In this document: in pieces, positions 12,601 through 24,600 of the stretch | How positions within the stretch are numbered: the stretch's first letter is position 1 | Layout of the letters: each line of letters opens with the position of its first letter | Assembly: GCA_947568835.1 (NCBI GenBank) | Contig: OX387609.1 | Span: forward strand, 9,129,660 to 9,193,659 | Direction of reading: 5' to 3' | Length of the DNA stretch: 64,000 bases | Origin: Protonemura montana | Lineage: Eukaryota > Arthropoda > Insecta > Plecoptera > Nemouridae | Translations under genes and position numbers: made by a program | The notes under the pieces: model-generated | Seen by the model: the letters and a program-made list of their open reading frames with translations, nothing else | What the model was told of the DNA's origin: nothing | Database searches by the model: none

Positions 12601-15600
12601 GCGAAAGTCTCAAGGTTTTTTATTAATCTTCACATCGCATGCATTTATTTTGGATCACAGATAAATGTTTAAATGATTTTCCTGTAAAAACTGAACGGTG
12701 GAAATAAAACATGACCACAAATCTTCCGCCATTCAGCTCCAGTTAGTATATCATAACATTCTATAAAATGTCCAGACATGGCCACTGGAACGCACCACTA
12801 TCGTCAATGAAATTCAAGGCCGTGTGAAGATGCACAACTGGTTGATTTCCACTGCGCTTTTCCACTTAGGCTTATCACAAGTCCCCTTCGCCGGCTCGGC
12901 TCCCTAGAGTTGTTAGCCGTAGCTTTTCACCCCCATCCCCCCCACTTTTCCCGGCCAGCTGGGTGCTCTTTGAATGCCACGCGACAGACGCGATGGAATT
13001 TGGAAAATTCTGCCTGCTCGAGGGGACCGTGATCTCCCTCCAGACCCCGTGGCGTGGCATTGAGATGCCTTGGTTGCAACGAGATTCACACTTTTATGTC
13101 ATTGTGCTTCCTGCTGTTAAATTACATTTATTATACACATTATTATTAAATAATATAACACACTTCATATAACAATTTTAATATTATTTGCTAGCATTAT
13201 ATGACCAAATGGTTTCTACGATGGTAAGGGAACAAAATAAGAATCAACGACAGTGAAATAAAAGGTTGATGATGGTGTTAATTAAAAAAATTATTAAATG
13301 TGTTAGAAAAATATATTTTATATTCTAAAGGGGAAATCAATCTTGCTTACCTATGATGGTTATGGTTCATATGTGGCCTAAAAATGAATTTAAATTACGA
13401 TTAGCATCATTAAGTTGTTATTTCTGATGTGATATGACATAAAAATATAAAAATATAATATTACTCTTAATTTTATTTTATCACAAACTTCGTCTCCAAC
13501 CAATAAAAGATGGGGAGGAGTTGCTACAAACCTTCTCTGCTATCAAATAGACCGTGACCCGTCCCCAGGGATACCTTGTGGCACCCCAGTAACAAATTCA
13601 AATCAATGCTCGCCATTCGGCGATTTCAACTCAACACTTTTATAAGTTAAGTGTAGACGTGGTGAAACAAAGATGGCGACAACGCCCGACGTTGGCCGCT
13701 CTCGTCACCACCGACGTCCTCGACCGTTAAATGCAGGAGCGTCGCGACGCGTCGTCGATCTGTCAAAGCAAAGGGGCGCTGGGAGATGGTTCGTGCTCGC
13801 ACAGAGAGGGTGCGTTTGGATCGGAGCGTTAATTCAAGTGCGTGCCTTGTGCGTACAGCGTCGGGTATCGGATAGCAGAGGGCGGTGAAAGGGGAGTGGG
13901 GCTTCAAGTGTTTCAGTGGGAGGGGGGCGTGTCGTTTGTTTGCGAATTGATGGCTGGCATTTGGCACGGCATCTTTGATTGCTTTGTATCTGTGTTTGAC
14001 TTGGACGTAGATCGATGACAATTTATGATTTGCCGATTTGGTGCAGGGTTTCACTGATTTCAAAATGTGCCTAAGCAAGTTCATTTTACACACCATTTTC
14101 TTCTCATGTACATTCTTACTTAAGTTGCGCACCCATTTTTGTAAAGGTATTACCTTGTTACTGAAAACATAACTACTTAGCAATCCCATTCAAAAAGGAC
14201 TTAAATTTTGTAAAAAAAATTACACTTGTAAAAATAAAATTTTTTCCAATTTTTGTATTTTTAACTGGAAATTCCTTAAGATGCATTTGCTATCAAACTT
14301 CACGCCCCGACGTTAATTAAAACAAAATGAACCAATTAACATAAAGAACATGTTAAGGTGATTTAAAATACTGACAAAATCTCAGCAAAATCTTCAGCAA
14401 TCTTTTCAGCAAAATCTCACAAATCTCAGTCGACTTTCCCCTAAACCCCGGCGTTTTTCATCTATTTTGATCATCGTTAATGCCTGGAACGATACGATGC
14501 TGTCGAAAACAGAAGACAGTGGTCGCTGATTAAAAGCGTAGCAATACTGCCAACCTCCCCTCACCCCAACAGACATTCCAGACCAAATCTTCCCGTGGGA
14601 CGTCGTCAGGTCCGCTAGACAACCTCGAGTCGACGGCGATATCGCCCCGTCCCGACAGACAGTTCAACATTCTTGAGTCCAAGGTTGTTTTGAAAAGCAT
14701 TTAACACATTCTCTTCGATATTCAGGGGATTTAGTAAAATTTCAAAATCAAATTGTTAAACTCTGGCAAGTAATTTTCATTTTCACATGATGCGAATTTG
14801 TTTAAGCATGTAAAGTTGAAATCAAAAAACTTTTCTTTCGAATATTTTATTTGGATGTAATCAGTGCATTCCTCCGATGACAAATGCATTTATAAAATAG
14901 TGTGACAATTTTCGAGTTTTGTTTATCATTGGGCTGTGAAACAAATGATTTTGTGTTGTCTCTCAAACTGTTAATTATTGAATATTCTGGTGATAATTCT
15001 AAAGAATTTATTTCGTCTTTCCTTAAATAAAAACCTAAAAAAATTTTTAGAATCTATGTGCACTTACATAATATTTATATAAGCATTATAAATAAAGTTT
15101 TTCTTAATTTCAAAACATTTTTTAATTTTTTTTGTTAGTATTATTATTATATACATATAGGTATATGTATATATGTTTTTGTTTAAATAATTGCCACTTC
15201 CTAAGACCACGTAAAACAGTAGTTGGCTTCCAGTTGCAGAAATAACAACCTTGATAATCTTTAATTTAAAGTTTTGCGTCCTTAATTCAATAGCTTCTCT
15301 TTGAAAGAAACTGTTTTTTCTGCTCAAGAAAATGATTTTGAGTTTTGACATAATATTTTGTTTTCTATTATGACAAGAATTTACAAACTCCAATAACAGA
15401 GAACAAGCTAAGTGCTCGGTGCAACTAGGTGTGCAGTGCCTTTCAGTGAAATCTGTGCCCACGCCGGGCCGTGGACGTGTTCATATCAGGCGATTGTTCG
15501 TGTATCATCAGCAAGACTAGAGATCAGAACAACGGCACATCGCAACCCCTGCGTTCACTCGCTCGGCACGGTGCTTGGTGTTCCTGTCTGGACGACAATA

Positions 15601-18600
15601 CCAGGATAGAGGGTGGGAAGGGGCTTTGTCCACGAGGAAAAGGAACATCATTTTCACCAAAGACACAATGACGTGATTTTTTTTTCGAAGCTTTGTTGTT
15701 CTGAGTATAGAGCGTCTCTTTTAGCAGAGAAAGCTTTTAGACATGAATATAAACAATGCGTAGAAAGCTCTGCTTGAAGTTATCATTAAAGTGTATCTGA
15801 GCATATTGAGAGCTGTTTCATCTTGCTTATTAAAACGTAGTGAACAAAAATGGAAAAATGGGCAAACATTTTCATTTGTAAATTACAATGCTTACAAAAA
15901 CATAATAAAAGTACATGCAGACAAGGTCCCGTTGATGAGAATAATCCTACGAGTGAAATATTCAAAAATCGGTGTTGACATTTGCTCTTCTATTGCAGTG
16001 GCGGCTCGTGGCACTTTGCCAAGGTGGTGCTATTTTTCAGTGTCTTCTTTCTCTCGTCTCTCTTGATAGTTGTCGTAACTCATAATTACCAATTACCATT
16101 TGTTCAAGATCTTCTTACACACAGGAACTGATTAGTTTCCAGATATAATATGTTAAATTATGGTCTGATTGTTGAGCTACAGCGTTGCCATATCGTTTGT
16201 TGCATGTGCTCGCTGAGATGCGAACGGCCTGAGCTGCGGCTATCGCAGCTCAAAGAGACCGTGATACGTCGGCCAGGGGACGGTGCGCGGCAGAGCGCTG
16301 GAACCGAGCCTCGCTGAGCTGCGGCGATCACAGCTCAGTACATTAATACTAAACTGCAGTCAGTGTCCAGTAGATTCCCGCGTCACATTTCAATGAAAAT
16401 ACACTTCTTTTCGAATCATTTCATAGCGATTTTGTTGCTACTAACGATTTTTTAAGCTGATCAATAAATCATTCCTTGGCCGAAATCTACAGGTCGGGTT
16501 GCAGCTCAGCAGACCAATAGCACGAGACGTCCCTGTTGCATATCATAAACTTAACTTTGGTAAAAAGTAGAATTTACAAAATAACCCAATCATAAACAAT
16601 TTTAGCGTCGTGGCGCCAGAAAATCTACGCCTGTATCATCAGCATCAGACAAGTCGCTTCGGCGCATTGCACGAATTGAGAAATGTGCGCGCTCCAAGTG
16701 GCGGGTCTTCTAAACAAGCATGGAGATATCACGTGTCATTTTGATGCATTGATTATGACGTCGTTTATCGGGAACCAATCAATCTGCAGCGAGGAGAAAA
16801 GAGTTGAAGGAGGTTTTGCGTTAGCGTCGATTCGAGCTGCTTTATGGGATGTAAGCTTTCGGCTCGAACGGCCTGGAAATGGATCGGAAATCGTTTTCGG
16901 TCGAGGTTGACATTTTCCAGTGATCTTGGATATAAATTTGCTCTTAAATTTGCTCTTCACGTGTGACGATGTTCAAGGGAACATTTTAAGGGAGCTAGTT
17001 TTTAGTCATTTTATTTTATTTATCGGGTAAATATAAATAATTTATATCCTTGTTATTATTCTTAATAAAGTTTATATCATAAGTCTTAACAAAAGATATT
17101 GTTTGTTGCATCATTGACTAAACAGCTTCTGTTCCTAATCACCACTACAAATGATGGTAGTTTATCAACTACGAAGTTTGGCATGATGCTGCTTAACCTC
17201 ATACGGTAACTGCAAGGCTTTTAACAAATTATTCGATATTGGGATTAACTAGTATTATTGTAAATTACACACTGCTTGTTGATAATTGCAAAACACATTG
17301 CCAAGTCTGGTGAATAGCAGTTATGTAATTTCAGAACGGAAAATAAGGAAAGAAATTGATGCGAGGAAAAAAAGTGAGGAAGAATTCTAGAAGAAAAGTT
17401 GGAGTAAAATCTGTTTCAGTTTTCTCACTTCCTTTGCTCCCAATTAAATTGTGGTTCCCGTCCGTAGCAATTATCACGGCATCGTTGACGTGATAAAGTG
17501 TCCAGCCAATCCCGGTTTGAACGTGGCGATGCGAAACCATGACGTCATGAACTGGAAGATACACGGTCTCTGGAATCGCTTCCTTTTGTTTCGGGACTCG
17601 CGTGCCGCTAATCAACGAAATCAATTGATTGGAATAAAACAATTGCATCACACAACGCTTAATATTTTCTTGGTAACGGTCAAGCTGACGCTGCGTTTTG
17701 GTTTACAGTTTATGGTCACAAACCTTGATTTATTAACCTATTAAAAGGTTTTATGAGAGAAATATCTGGTGGGACATGAAAACTATGTTATAATTGCACA
17801 AACAAGTATTGCATGAATATCTGACTTAATATTTAGTATGTAGTGACCTTTTTAAAGCCTGTTGAAATGACAGATCATCAAAATAGGATCCAGTTTCTGA
17901 AGATAAGCTAGGAACATTACATTAAACGCGTTTTTAAGATATAAATATTGATTGATGCACTACCACATGCCCCTGAAAGCAGCCCGCAGTACAAACATGG
18001 CTCCTCCACCTATAACTTATTACTTGATAAGTTTGTGAATTTTACTCACGCTACGTTTGCGTTCGATTGTGCGTGACGCTGTGACTTACGCACGGCTCAA
18101 TTGACTTTCGGTGATCAAAAAGCGTTCGCGCATGGCGGGATTTCGAACGATTGAGCTTTCAGTTCATTAAACTCTTATCGCTCGACGCAGAGACTTTGTT
18201 CTGGACATTTCTGGTCAACCTGATAAACAAACTGCAAAGAAATCAAATCGGGTTTCTACGAAAATAGCTTTTCTTGTCGAATTTATCCCAGTTTTGCCCG
18301 TTTTCTTTCACAAATATTCTTTGGTTTTCGATGTTAATTTTATAATTTTTAATTTTTTTTTTAAGTTTCTTATGTTGTATTTTGTTCGGCCCTCCATTCA
18401 TTATTTCAACCTTATCTCAAGGTTCATATCACTCCAAGATATTGAATTCACTTACAATTATTGCATTAACATTTCAGTACACTAATGTCGTATAAAATTG
18501 GTTATTTTTTATAAATTTTTTAATTTATTACCTATACGTGAATCAGGAAATTGACTGTCACAGCTTAATTAATATACATTTCTGTTGAAGGCTTTATAGC

Positions 18601-21600
18601 TTCAAGGAAGAATTCTCAAACATTTTTACTAAACTATAATACATAATTACTAAAACTTTTAGCCTAATATCGAACATGACGCTCATTGTCAATAACATTT
18701 TACTAAAAAAGTAATAGTTGCACGCTTTAGTTGTCGTTGAAAAGTTAGAACTTAATTAAAGTCTTGACTAAACTTACAAGTAAAAAGAGAATTTGATGGA
18801 AAATTGCGAATGTTTTCTTCAACATTTTTACGTTTTTGCTGAGAATTCTGTTTCCGATTCCTTGCTTTTTTTTAGTTAGCTGTTTATTTTTCGAGATATG
18901 ATGCCATTATTTAAATATTTGACGTTTAAGAATTTCTAACAACTCCATATTATTCGTATTATTCTGTTGTCAATTTCCTTTTTATCATTTTCAAAAATTT
19001 GAGTCCAAGCTTAAAGCTAAGTTAGACCAATCATAACGCAGCCGGTGTGGTTCCCTCTTCTGCCACAGCAAGCCGCGCGGCGCTTCAAACGGACGTGGCG
19101 CTCTTGATCGGCCTGGCGGTGACCTTGGCAGTGTTTGCACTGCTCGGCGTGGTCGTTGTGCGCGTGCTCAGACAACGGAAGGGGCGTGGTCACAGCTTAT
19201 ACAACATGGCGCCTTCCGGTAAGATATGGTTCTTAAGTGGTTTTAAAAAATGAGAAATACAATTTTATTAACTTGTTTGGTTGGTTTTGTAACGCCACTA
19301 TTTTTAGCAATCTAGTCGATCTGACCCTCAAATTCCTAGAAAACCGAATTCAAAAACATCATATTGTTTTTTTAATTGGGTCGTAAATAAACCCAAAGCT
19401 AACGAGGCGTTAAACCACACAATAATTTACAGATTCAGATTTCGTTTAATTTTGTTTTGTTCTTTATGTAATTGTATTAAACGTTTTGATACAAAAACCA
19501 ACAAAATGTTTTAACTCTCACTCGATTTGACACTCGAAAGAAAGTTGCTCAGTATTTTTGCACCCATTAGTGATTATTCTGACCAACTTCAAGCGTCCGT
19601 CAATTGTCTTTTGAAAACATGTAGTCATCTCTCTCGCTCTCATTGTTGTTGTGTGTTTACTGTTTAAAAAGACTGGAAAATGAGAATATTTAGTATTTGA
19701 ATATTGAAAGAATTGTTTGAATACCTTGCCAGAGATGCTTGAGGATAAATAATAAAAAATAAATAAATAAATCCATTTCTAGACATGTTTAAATTCACGA
19801 CTTCAGTATTGAACTAGTTTTTTGAATTGATAGTCAGACATTATTTTCTAGAATACGACCCACATGTTGTGTCGTTTTCCTCAGAGCCTTGCTAGTTAAC
19901 ACTTTCTGATTTAAAAGTGATTCTGATGTAAATGATTGAAATATTTATGGGAAGAAGAGCGAAGACTTTAAAAAGGGCTGTTAATTGTCTTCCACAGATT
20001 TGCCCCTCTCGTGTCTGAGCCAATGAATAAGCTTTAAGTACCATAACCTACCGACGACGTTCTCAGGTTCTGGTTTTCGCTGCTGGCAGAATCGAATGCA
20101 GGAATGCAAAGTTATGATATTTTGCCCCTTTTTCTGAGGTGCATTAACTGACAACTTTGTTAAGTCCTCAACAGCTGGTCTCTTTGATTAATATGTAACG
20201 CCCAAGCGCATGTTCTCGAAGGGTCAATGTTAATTCATTCTCTCACATTTCTTGTAATTATGTTCGAGTTATTAAAAAATGCTTTGTCTATTTTCATTTT
20301 TTTCCCATTTTTATTCTGTGGGTTGTTATAAGAATTAAGTTAAAGTTTAAGTAGAGAAAAAGGATTACTGCGTATTTTTTGTGATCTTTTTTTATGAGAT
20401 AACTTAAACTTTGGACACCCATGCGAAGCTTTTTTTTCCAAAGACCACAATTCAAAGAATATTTAAAATGACAGTCATTTGGCAGCTTTTCTTTCCAGAA
20501 TGATGCTGAGTTGCAATGCTATTGAATTATCGTGGCACCAACTAGTTTCGTTAACCAGAGTTATATTAAATGAATCTAGGCCAATTTTCAGGCCAGTTTT
20601 TTTTATTTAGTGTTACAGTTTCAGGCTGATTAAAGGCTGGTAACATGCGTAATATACTGATGTACTGATTACAGGCTAGAATATAACACAGATCCAACGA
20701 ATTTCTCTCATAGTCTTCTCTAGTACAGTAATACCTCAGCAATAATAATTACTTTACCGATAAAATTGAATTATTGTCTTTTCAAGCATTTCTCACATTT
20801 CAAATATTCTTTTTTAGTTCTGACTTTGAATATTGATATAAATGTATCAATTTAATTGTAAAGGGTTAGTGAAAAGGACGGCTGCTAGCGCGGTCAGTGG
20901 CACCTACCGATAGCCACCTGTTGTCTACTGGTTTCCATAGCAGCAAGTTTAATATTAACGCTGGTCCTCTAACTGTTCCTGTAAACTTAATGCTAATACC
21001 AACCGCTTGGGTCGCAGAATACCAGCCTGATCTGTACTCGGACGCTGTAGACTGCAAGAAAAGTGCCCCGACGTCACTACTTCGACCGACGACTTGCGTC
21101 GCGACGCTCCCCCCAACGTCGACGTCGTGCGTCGCGACGCCGGGATACGAGTACCCGTTCAAGGCGTCGGTGACGCGGTCCTGTTCTGAGCACCACTACG
21201 ACGTGCCACACTTGACGACGCCGCCACCGACGCCGTCCGCCGCGTCGACAGCGTCGGCGTCATCGACGGCCAGTCCACGTGACGCCGTCATGGAGAGCGA
21301 GCACAGTGTGTCCAGCTTCTGCTCCTCCTGTGAGTAGGGGAGGGCGTTTGACATTTAAAGATGGGGTAACCCGACATTTAAAATTACTCTGTTCTATTGA
21401 AATTTTTTTGTTGGTTATTTATTTTTTTAAAGTACATAGAATTAAACCCATATAATACATAAGAAAGGCTATTATTAAGTTTTTAGGTTAAAAAAATCTA
21501 CCTAAAAAAAACTCGTGCAAGGAATTTCTATTATAAGAATCCCTGATATCTAGTTTGTTAGATCTTTTAATCACAGCCAAGATCACAGCCAGTGAGTTCC

Positions 21601-24600
21601 AATATGTATTTTGTTTTTGTTTACTGTTCCTGTCAACGCCCCGAAGATCACAGTCGTCACTTTTTCACGTTTTTTTCACGTTGAAGATGAATCTCATATC
21701 TAGTTTTACACTTGTCAATATTTTGTTTTATTCCAATAAGTCACGTCCCTTCATTATCTCATCATCTCATCTTAATTAATCTCAATTCATCATTCATATT
21801 TCAATTAATTAGTCATTTGTTCACGTTCTTGCAGCGTCATCCGTGTGATTTCAGCGTTTTTAAGGAAAATACAATTTTAAATATTTTAAATTGTGGTAAA
21901 ATTTGACAAACACAGAATCTTGCTCAGTGTTTGATCGTGTATCCAGTAATCACTGGAATAGTGAAATGCGCCCAATGGAAAACATTTCCATTGACTTGAT
22001 AATTTCAATTTAATTTGATTGAATTTACTTAATTTCCCGTTAACTTTACACATTGCTTCTTAGTAACTTGACATTGTTTCTGAACGAACTTCAGATTGAA
22101 GCATTCATTTTTTTTCACCCTAAGCAAGTAAATTAAAGCCAACAATAGCAATCATTTAAACATATAAGGGGCCAAAAATTTCAGAAATTTTTTTCTGTGT
22201 AACCCTCGTGTGCTTTGGTTGCTTTAAAATGCCAATTTTACAAAAAATCACAAATTTTTAATGTTTTTTTTTTAATTAAAATTTTAAATTCCAATTGCTT
22301 GTATGTCTTCGTCCGTAATGCATTGCTGAGGATGACACTAATAATTCAAGGGAACAGCCCCTAAGACTTTCAGATGCAATCACGGCACAAGGTGTGGACA
22401 AGTCTGAGCTTGTTTTCAAGTCATCGTATCTCTTATCATTGGCAGTTCAACTACGTGAAGTCAACTTGAATTTGTTGAAATTTGTTTTGTATTTGATGTC
22501 AGTTTGATTGCTTCAGTCGAGTGTTGCGATAAATCCGGTAAAGTAAACAGGGTTCAAGAACCTCAGAAGAAAAAATAACAGATTTTTAATAAAAATGAGA
22601 AAAACATGAATTTTGTCTTTGCGATCTAGGGGATGTAAGGACAGTCTTGCAATTTGCAATGAAAAAAAAAGTTATTTCAAAAAGGGGGCTTAAATAATTA
22701 AGTATATTTAGGATTTGTAGATTTGTATTTAAAACTTCTTTACCTGTAAAAGAGAATATAAGTTCTAACTGAAGTTTGATTGAAATTCAGGCATTCTTCA
22801 GGTATTTCAGTATTTTTGGGTACATTTTCCATAAGATGGCACCGAAAGCCCCTTGGATACTTTCCCCAATATTATCTTACTTTCTTTAACTGATGTACCT
22901 TAAGCCAAGCCCGAGTCAGCGAACAATTACAAGTTCGTCTTTTGTTATCAACGTCGACAGCGTCGTGCGACTCAACGGTCGAGACGACGCTTCCCCCGGG
23001 GGCGTCGAGGTCCGAGTGCATCGCCACGGCCACCGTGACGTCGGCCGGCGCTCGGCTCGGCCTTCCAGACTCGGGCGTCGCGATGCACGTTCCAGAAGGC
23101 GCACTGGCTCGTGGACGCAGCGAGCGAGTCTACCTGGCCGTGATCAGAGACCACGCCCACCGTCCTCGGTTGCCCGGTGAGTGGTGCCATGATGATGAGT
23201 TAGTTCCTAGGCAACCGTTTGGGATGCCATGCAAAGTGCCATGAAGTTGCTAGGCTAAACTTGGTGGTTAGCTCAAGTTAGTTGGGCCAATATAGAATGT
23301 TAGAAATAACAATTGCAAAGTGATTTCGTTAAGAGCATGGAAAGCAATTTCCGTATTTTTCTTTCGAATTCCGTACACTTATTTCACCCAGTTCTTCTAA
23401 CCGAATCAGTAGAAGCTGTATATTATTAACAGTCTGTAATTTATTTAACGGGCCAATAGGATACTGGCACTTCATCTTAATTAAATTTCTGGTGCTGGGT
23501 TTTTCAAGCACAGTGGATATAGATGCTATTGAACTAGCTTTTGGATTTTGGTTCTGTAAGAAGCTTTTCACAGCTGGCCTTTTTCGTCTTTTTCTTTTCT
23601 CTAGTGCCTTCAATTTGTGTTATTTCTTCAGCTCCATCATCTCCTTCAACTCCTTGAAAAGCTTGGACGCTTTATAGGTGGCATCTAATATTAACCCCGC
23701 CCACCGACCTCGGTTGCCCGGTGAGTGGCGCCATGGCAACGGGTTAGTTCCTAGGCAACCGTTTGGGATGCCATACAAAGTGCCATGAAGTTGCTAGGCT
23801 ACACTTGGTGGTTAGCTCAAGTTAGTTGGGCCAATGTAGATTGTTAGAAATAACAATTGCAAAGTGATTTCGATAAAAGCAAGAAAATAACTTTTCTTTT
23901 TTGTAAAGAATCTCGGCATTCAGCCCTATGTATAATAAACAGGAACTAGTTAAGAAGGCCTTGTTTCTGCTTTTTTGACCGGTGATGCCAACCCTGAAAA
24001 TGACTCGAGCGCTCAAATAGTCTCCCTATCCTTTGTAACTTAAATTACAAATTAATCTTATTCTCAACTTAATCGTTGGTGACCATGACATCCTCGATAG
24101 TACGTTTATTATCTAGTCTTGGCTTATTTTAAAAATAATTCAAATGTACTCGAGAAACTGTCTCTGTATTATTCTTGTTGACAGTACACTTTTTGAAGCG
24201 CCAACAGAACTCAATTGTAACTTTATACTCACTCATGCCAATTTAAATTGAGAAACCGGACTCTGGGAAATTACTCTAGGGCCCAAATAAACGCCTCACT
24301 TAATAACCTTATTTAAAAGCCTTACATTAGTTTCTGGGTCTGGGATGTCGCCTTTAGCAGCGTAAATCTTTATAGAAATCGTGAAATTTGTTTAAAAACG
24401 TGTGCAATTGGGCTATATTGGTTCATAGGTCAGGTTAACATCGTTTAATTGGTGAAATGTTGAAAACTACCAAAAGAATTAAAGAAAAAAAAGTTCCAAA
24501 TTATTATCAATAATTTTTTTTTTCATAACCATCGATGGAATCGAATTACACAAAATAAACTTGCGATCAATTAAAAGGCTGGCAGAATTTTACTGGCGTA

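Larger units (their letters stand above)
10346..19041. other. UNC5 copy A intron, last part before the membrane exon
   Basis: No exon was recognised. It contains three GC-richer blocks with unusually low divergence from the right arm (about 10,560-11,450, 12,880-13,100 and 13,660-14,070), a GATAAT/AATGATA microsatellite (12,291-12,330), a pair of TGAGCTG palindromes (16,230-16,337), and two CRE-type palindromes (11,771-11,780 and 17,538-17,549). The rest is AT-rich. Confidence 0.55.

Noticed and set aside
13673..13888. Plus-strand 71-codon frame starting ACAAAGATGGCG
   Set aside because: The start context is good, but all three residue differences to the right arm are replacements and no domain is visible; it overlaps a doubtful antisense frame.
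17331..17651. Minus-strand open frame also open in the right arm (49,902-50,237)
   Set aside because: Most differences between the two versions change the residue and the ends diverge, so there is no sign of coding constraint.
22893..23180. Arg-rich frame overlapping the first ZU5 exon in another frame
   Set aside because: Shadow of the ZU5 exon caused by its CG-rich codons.
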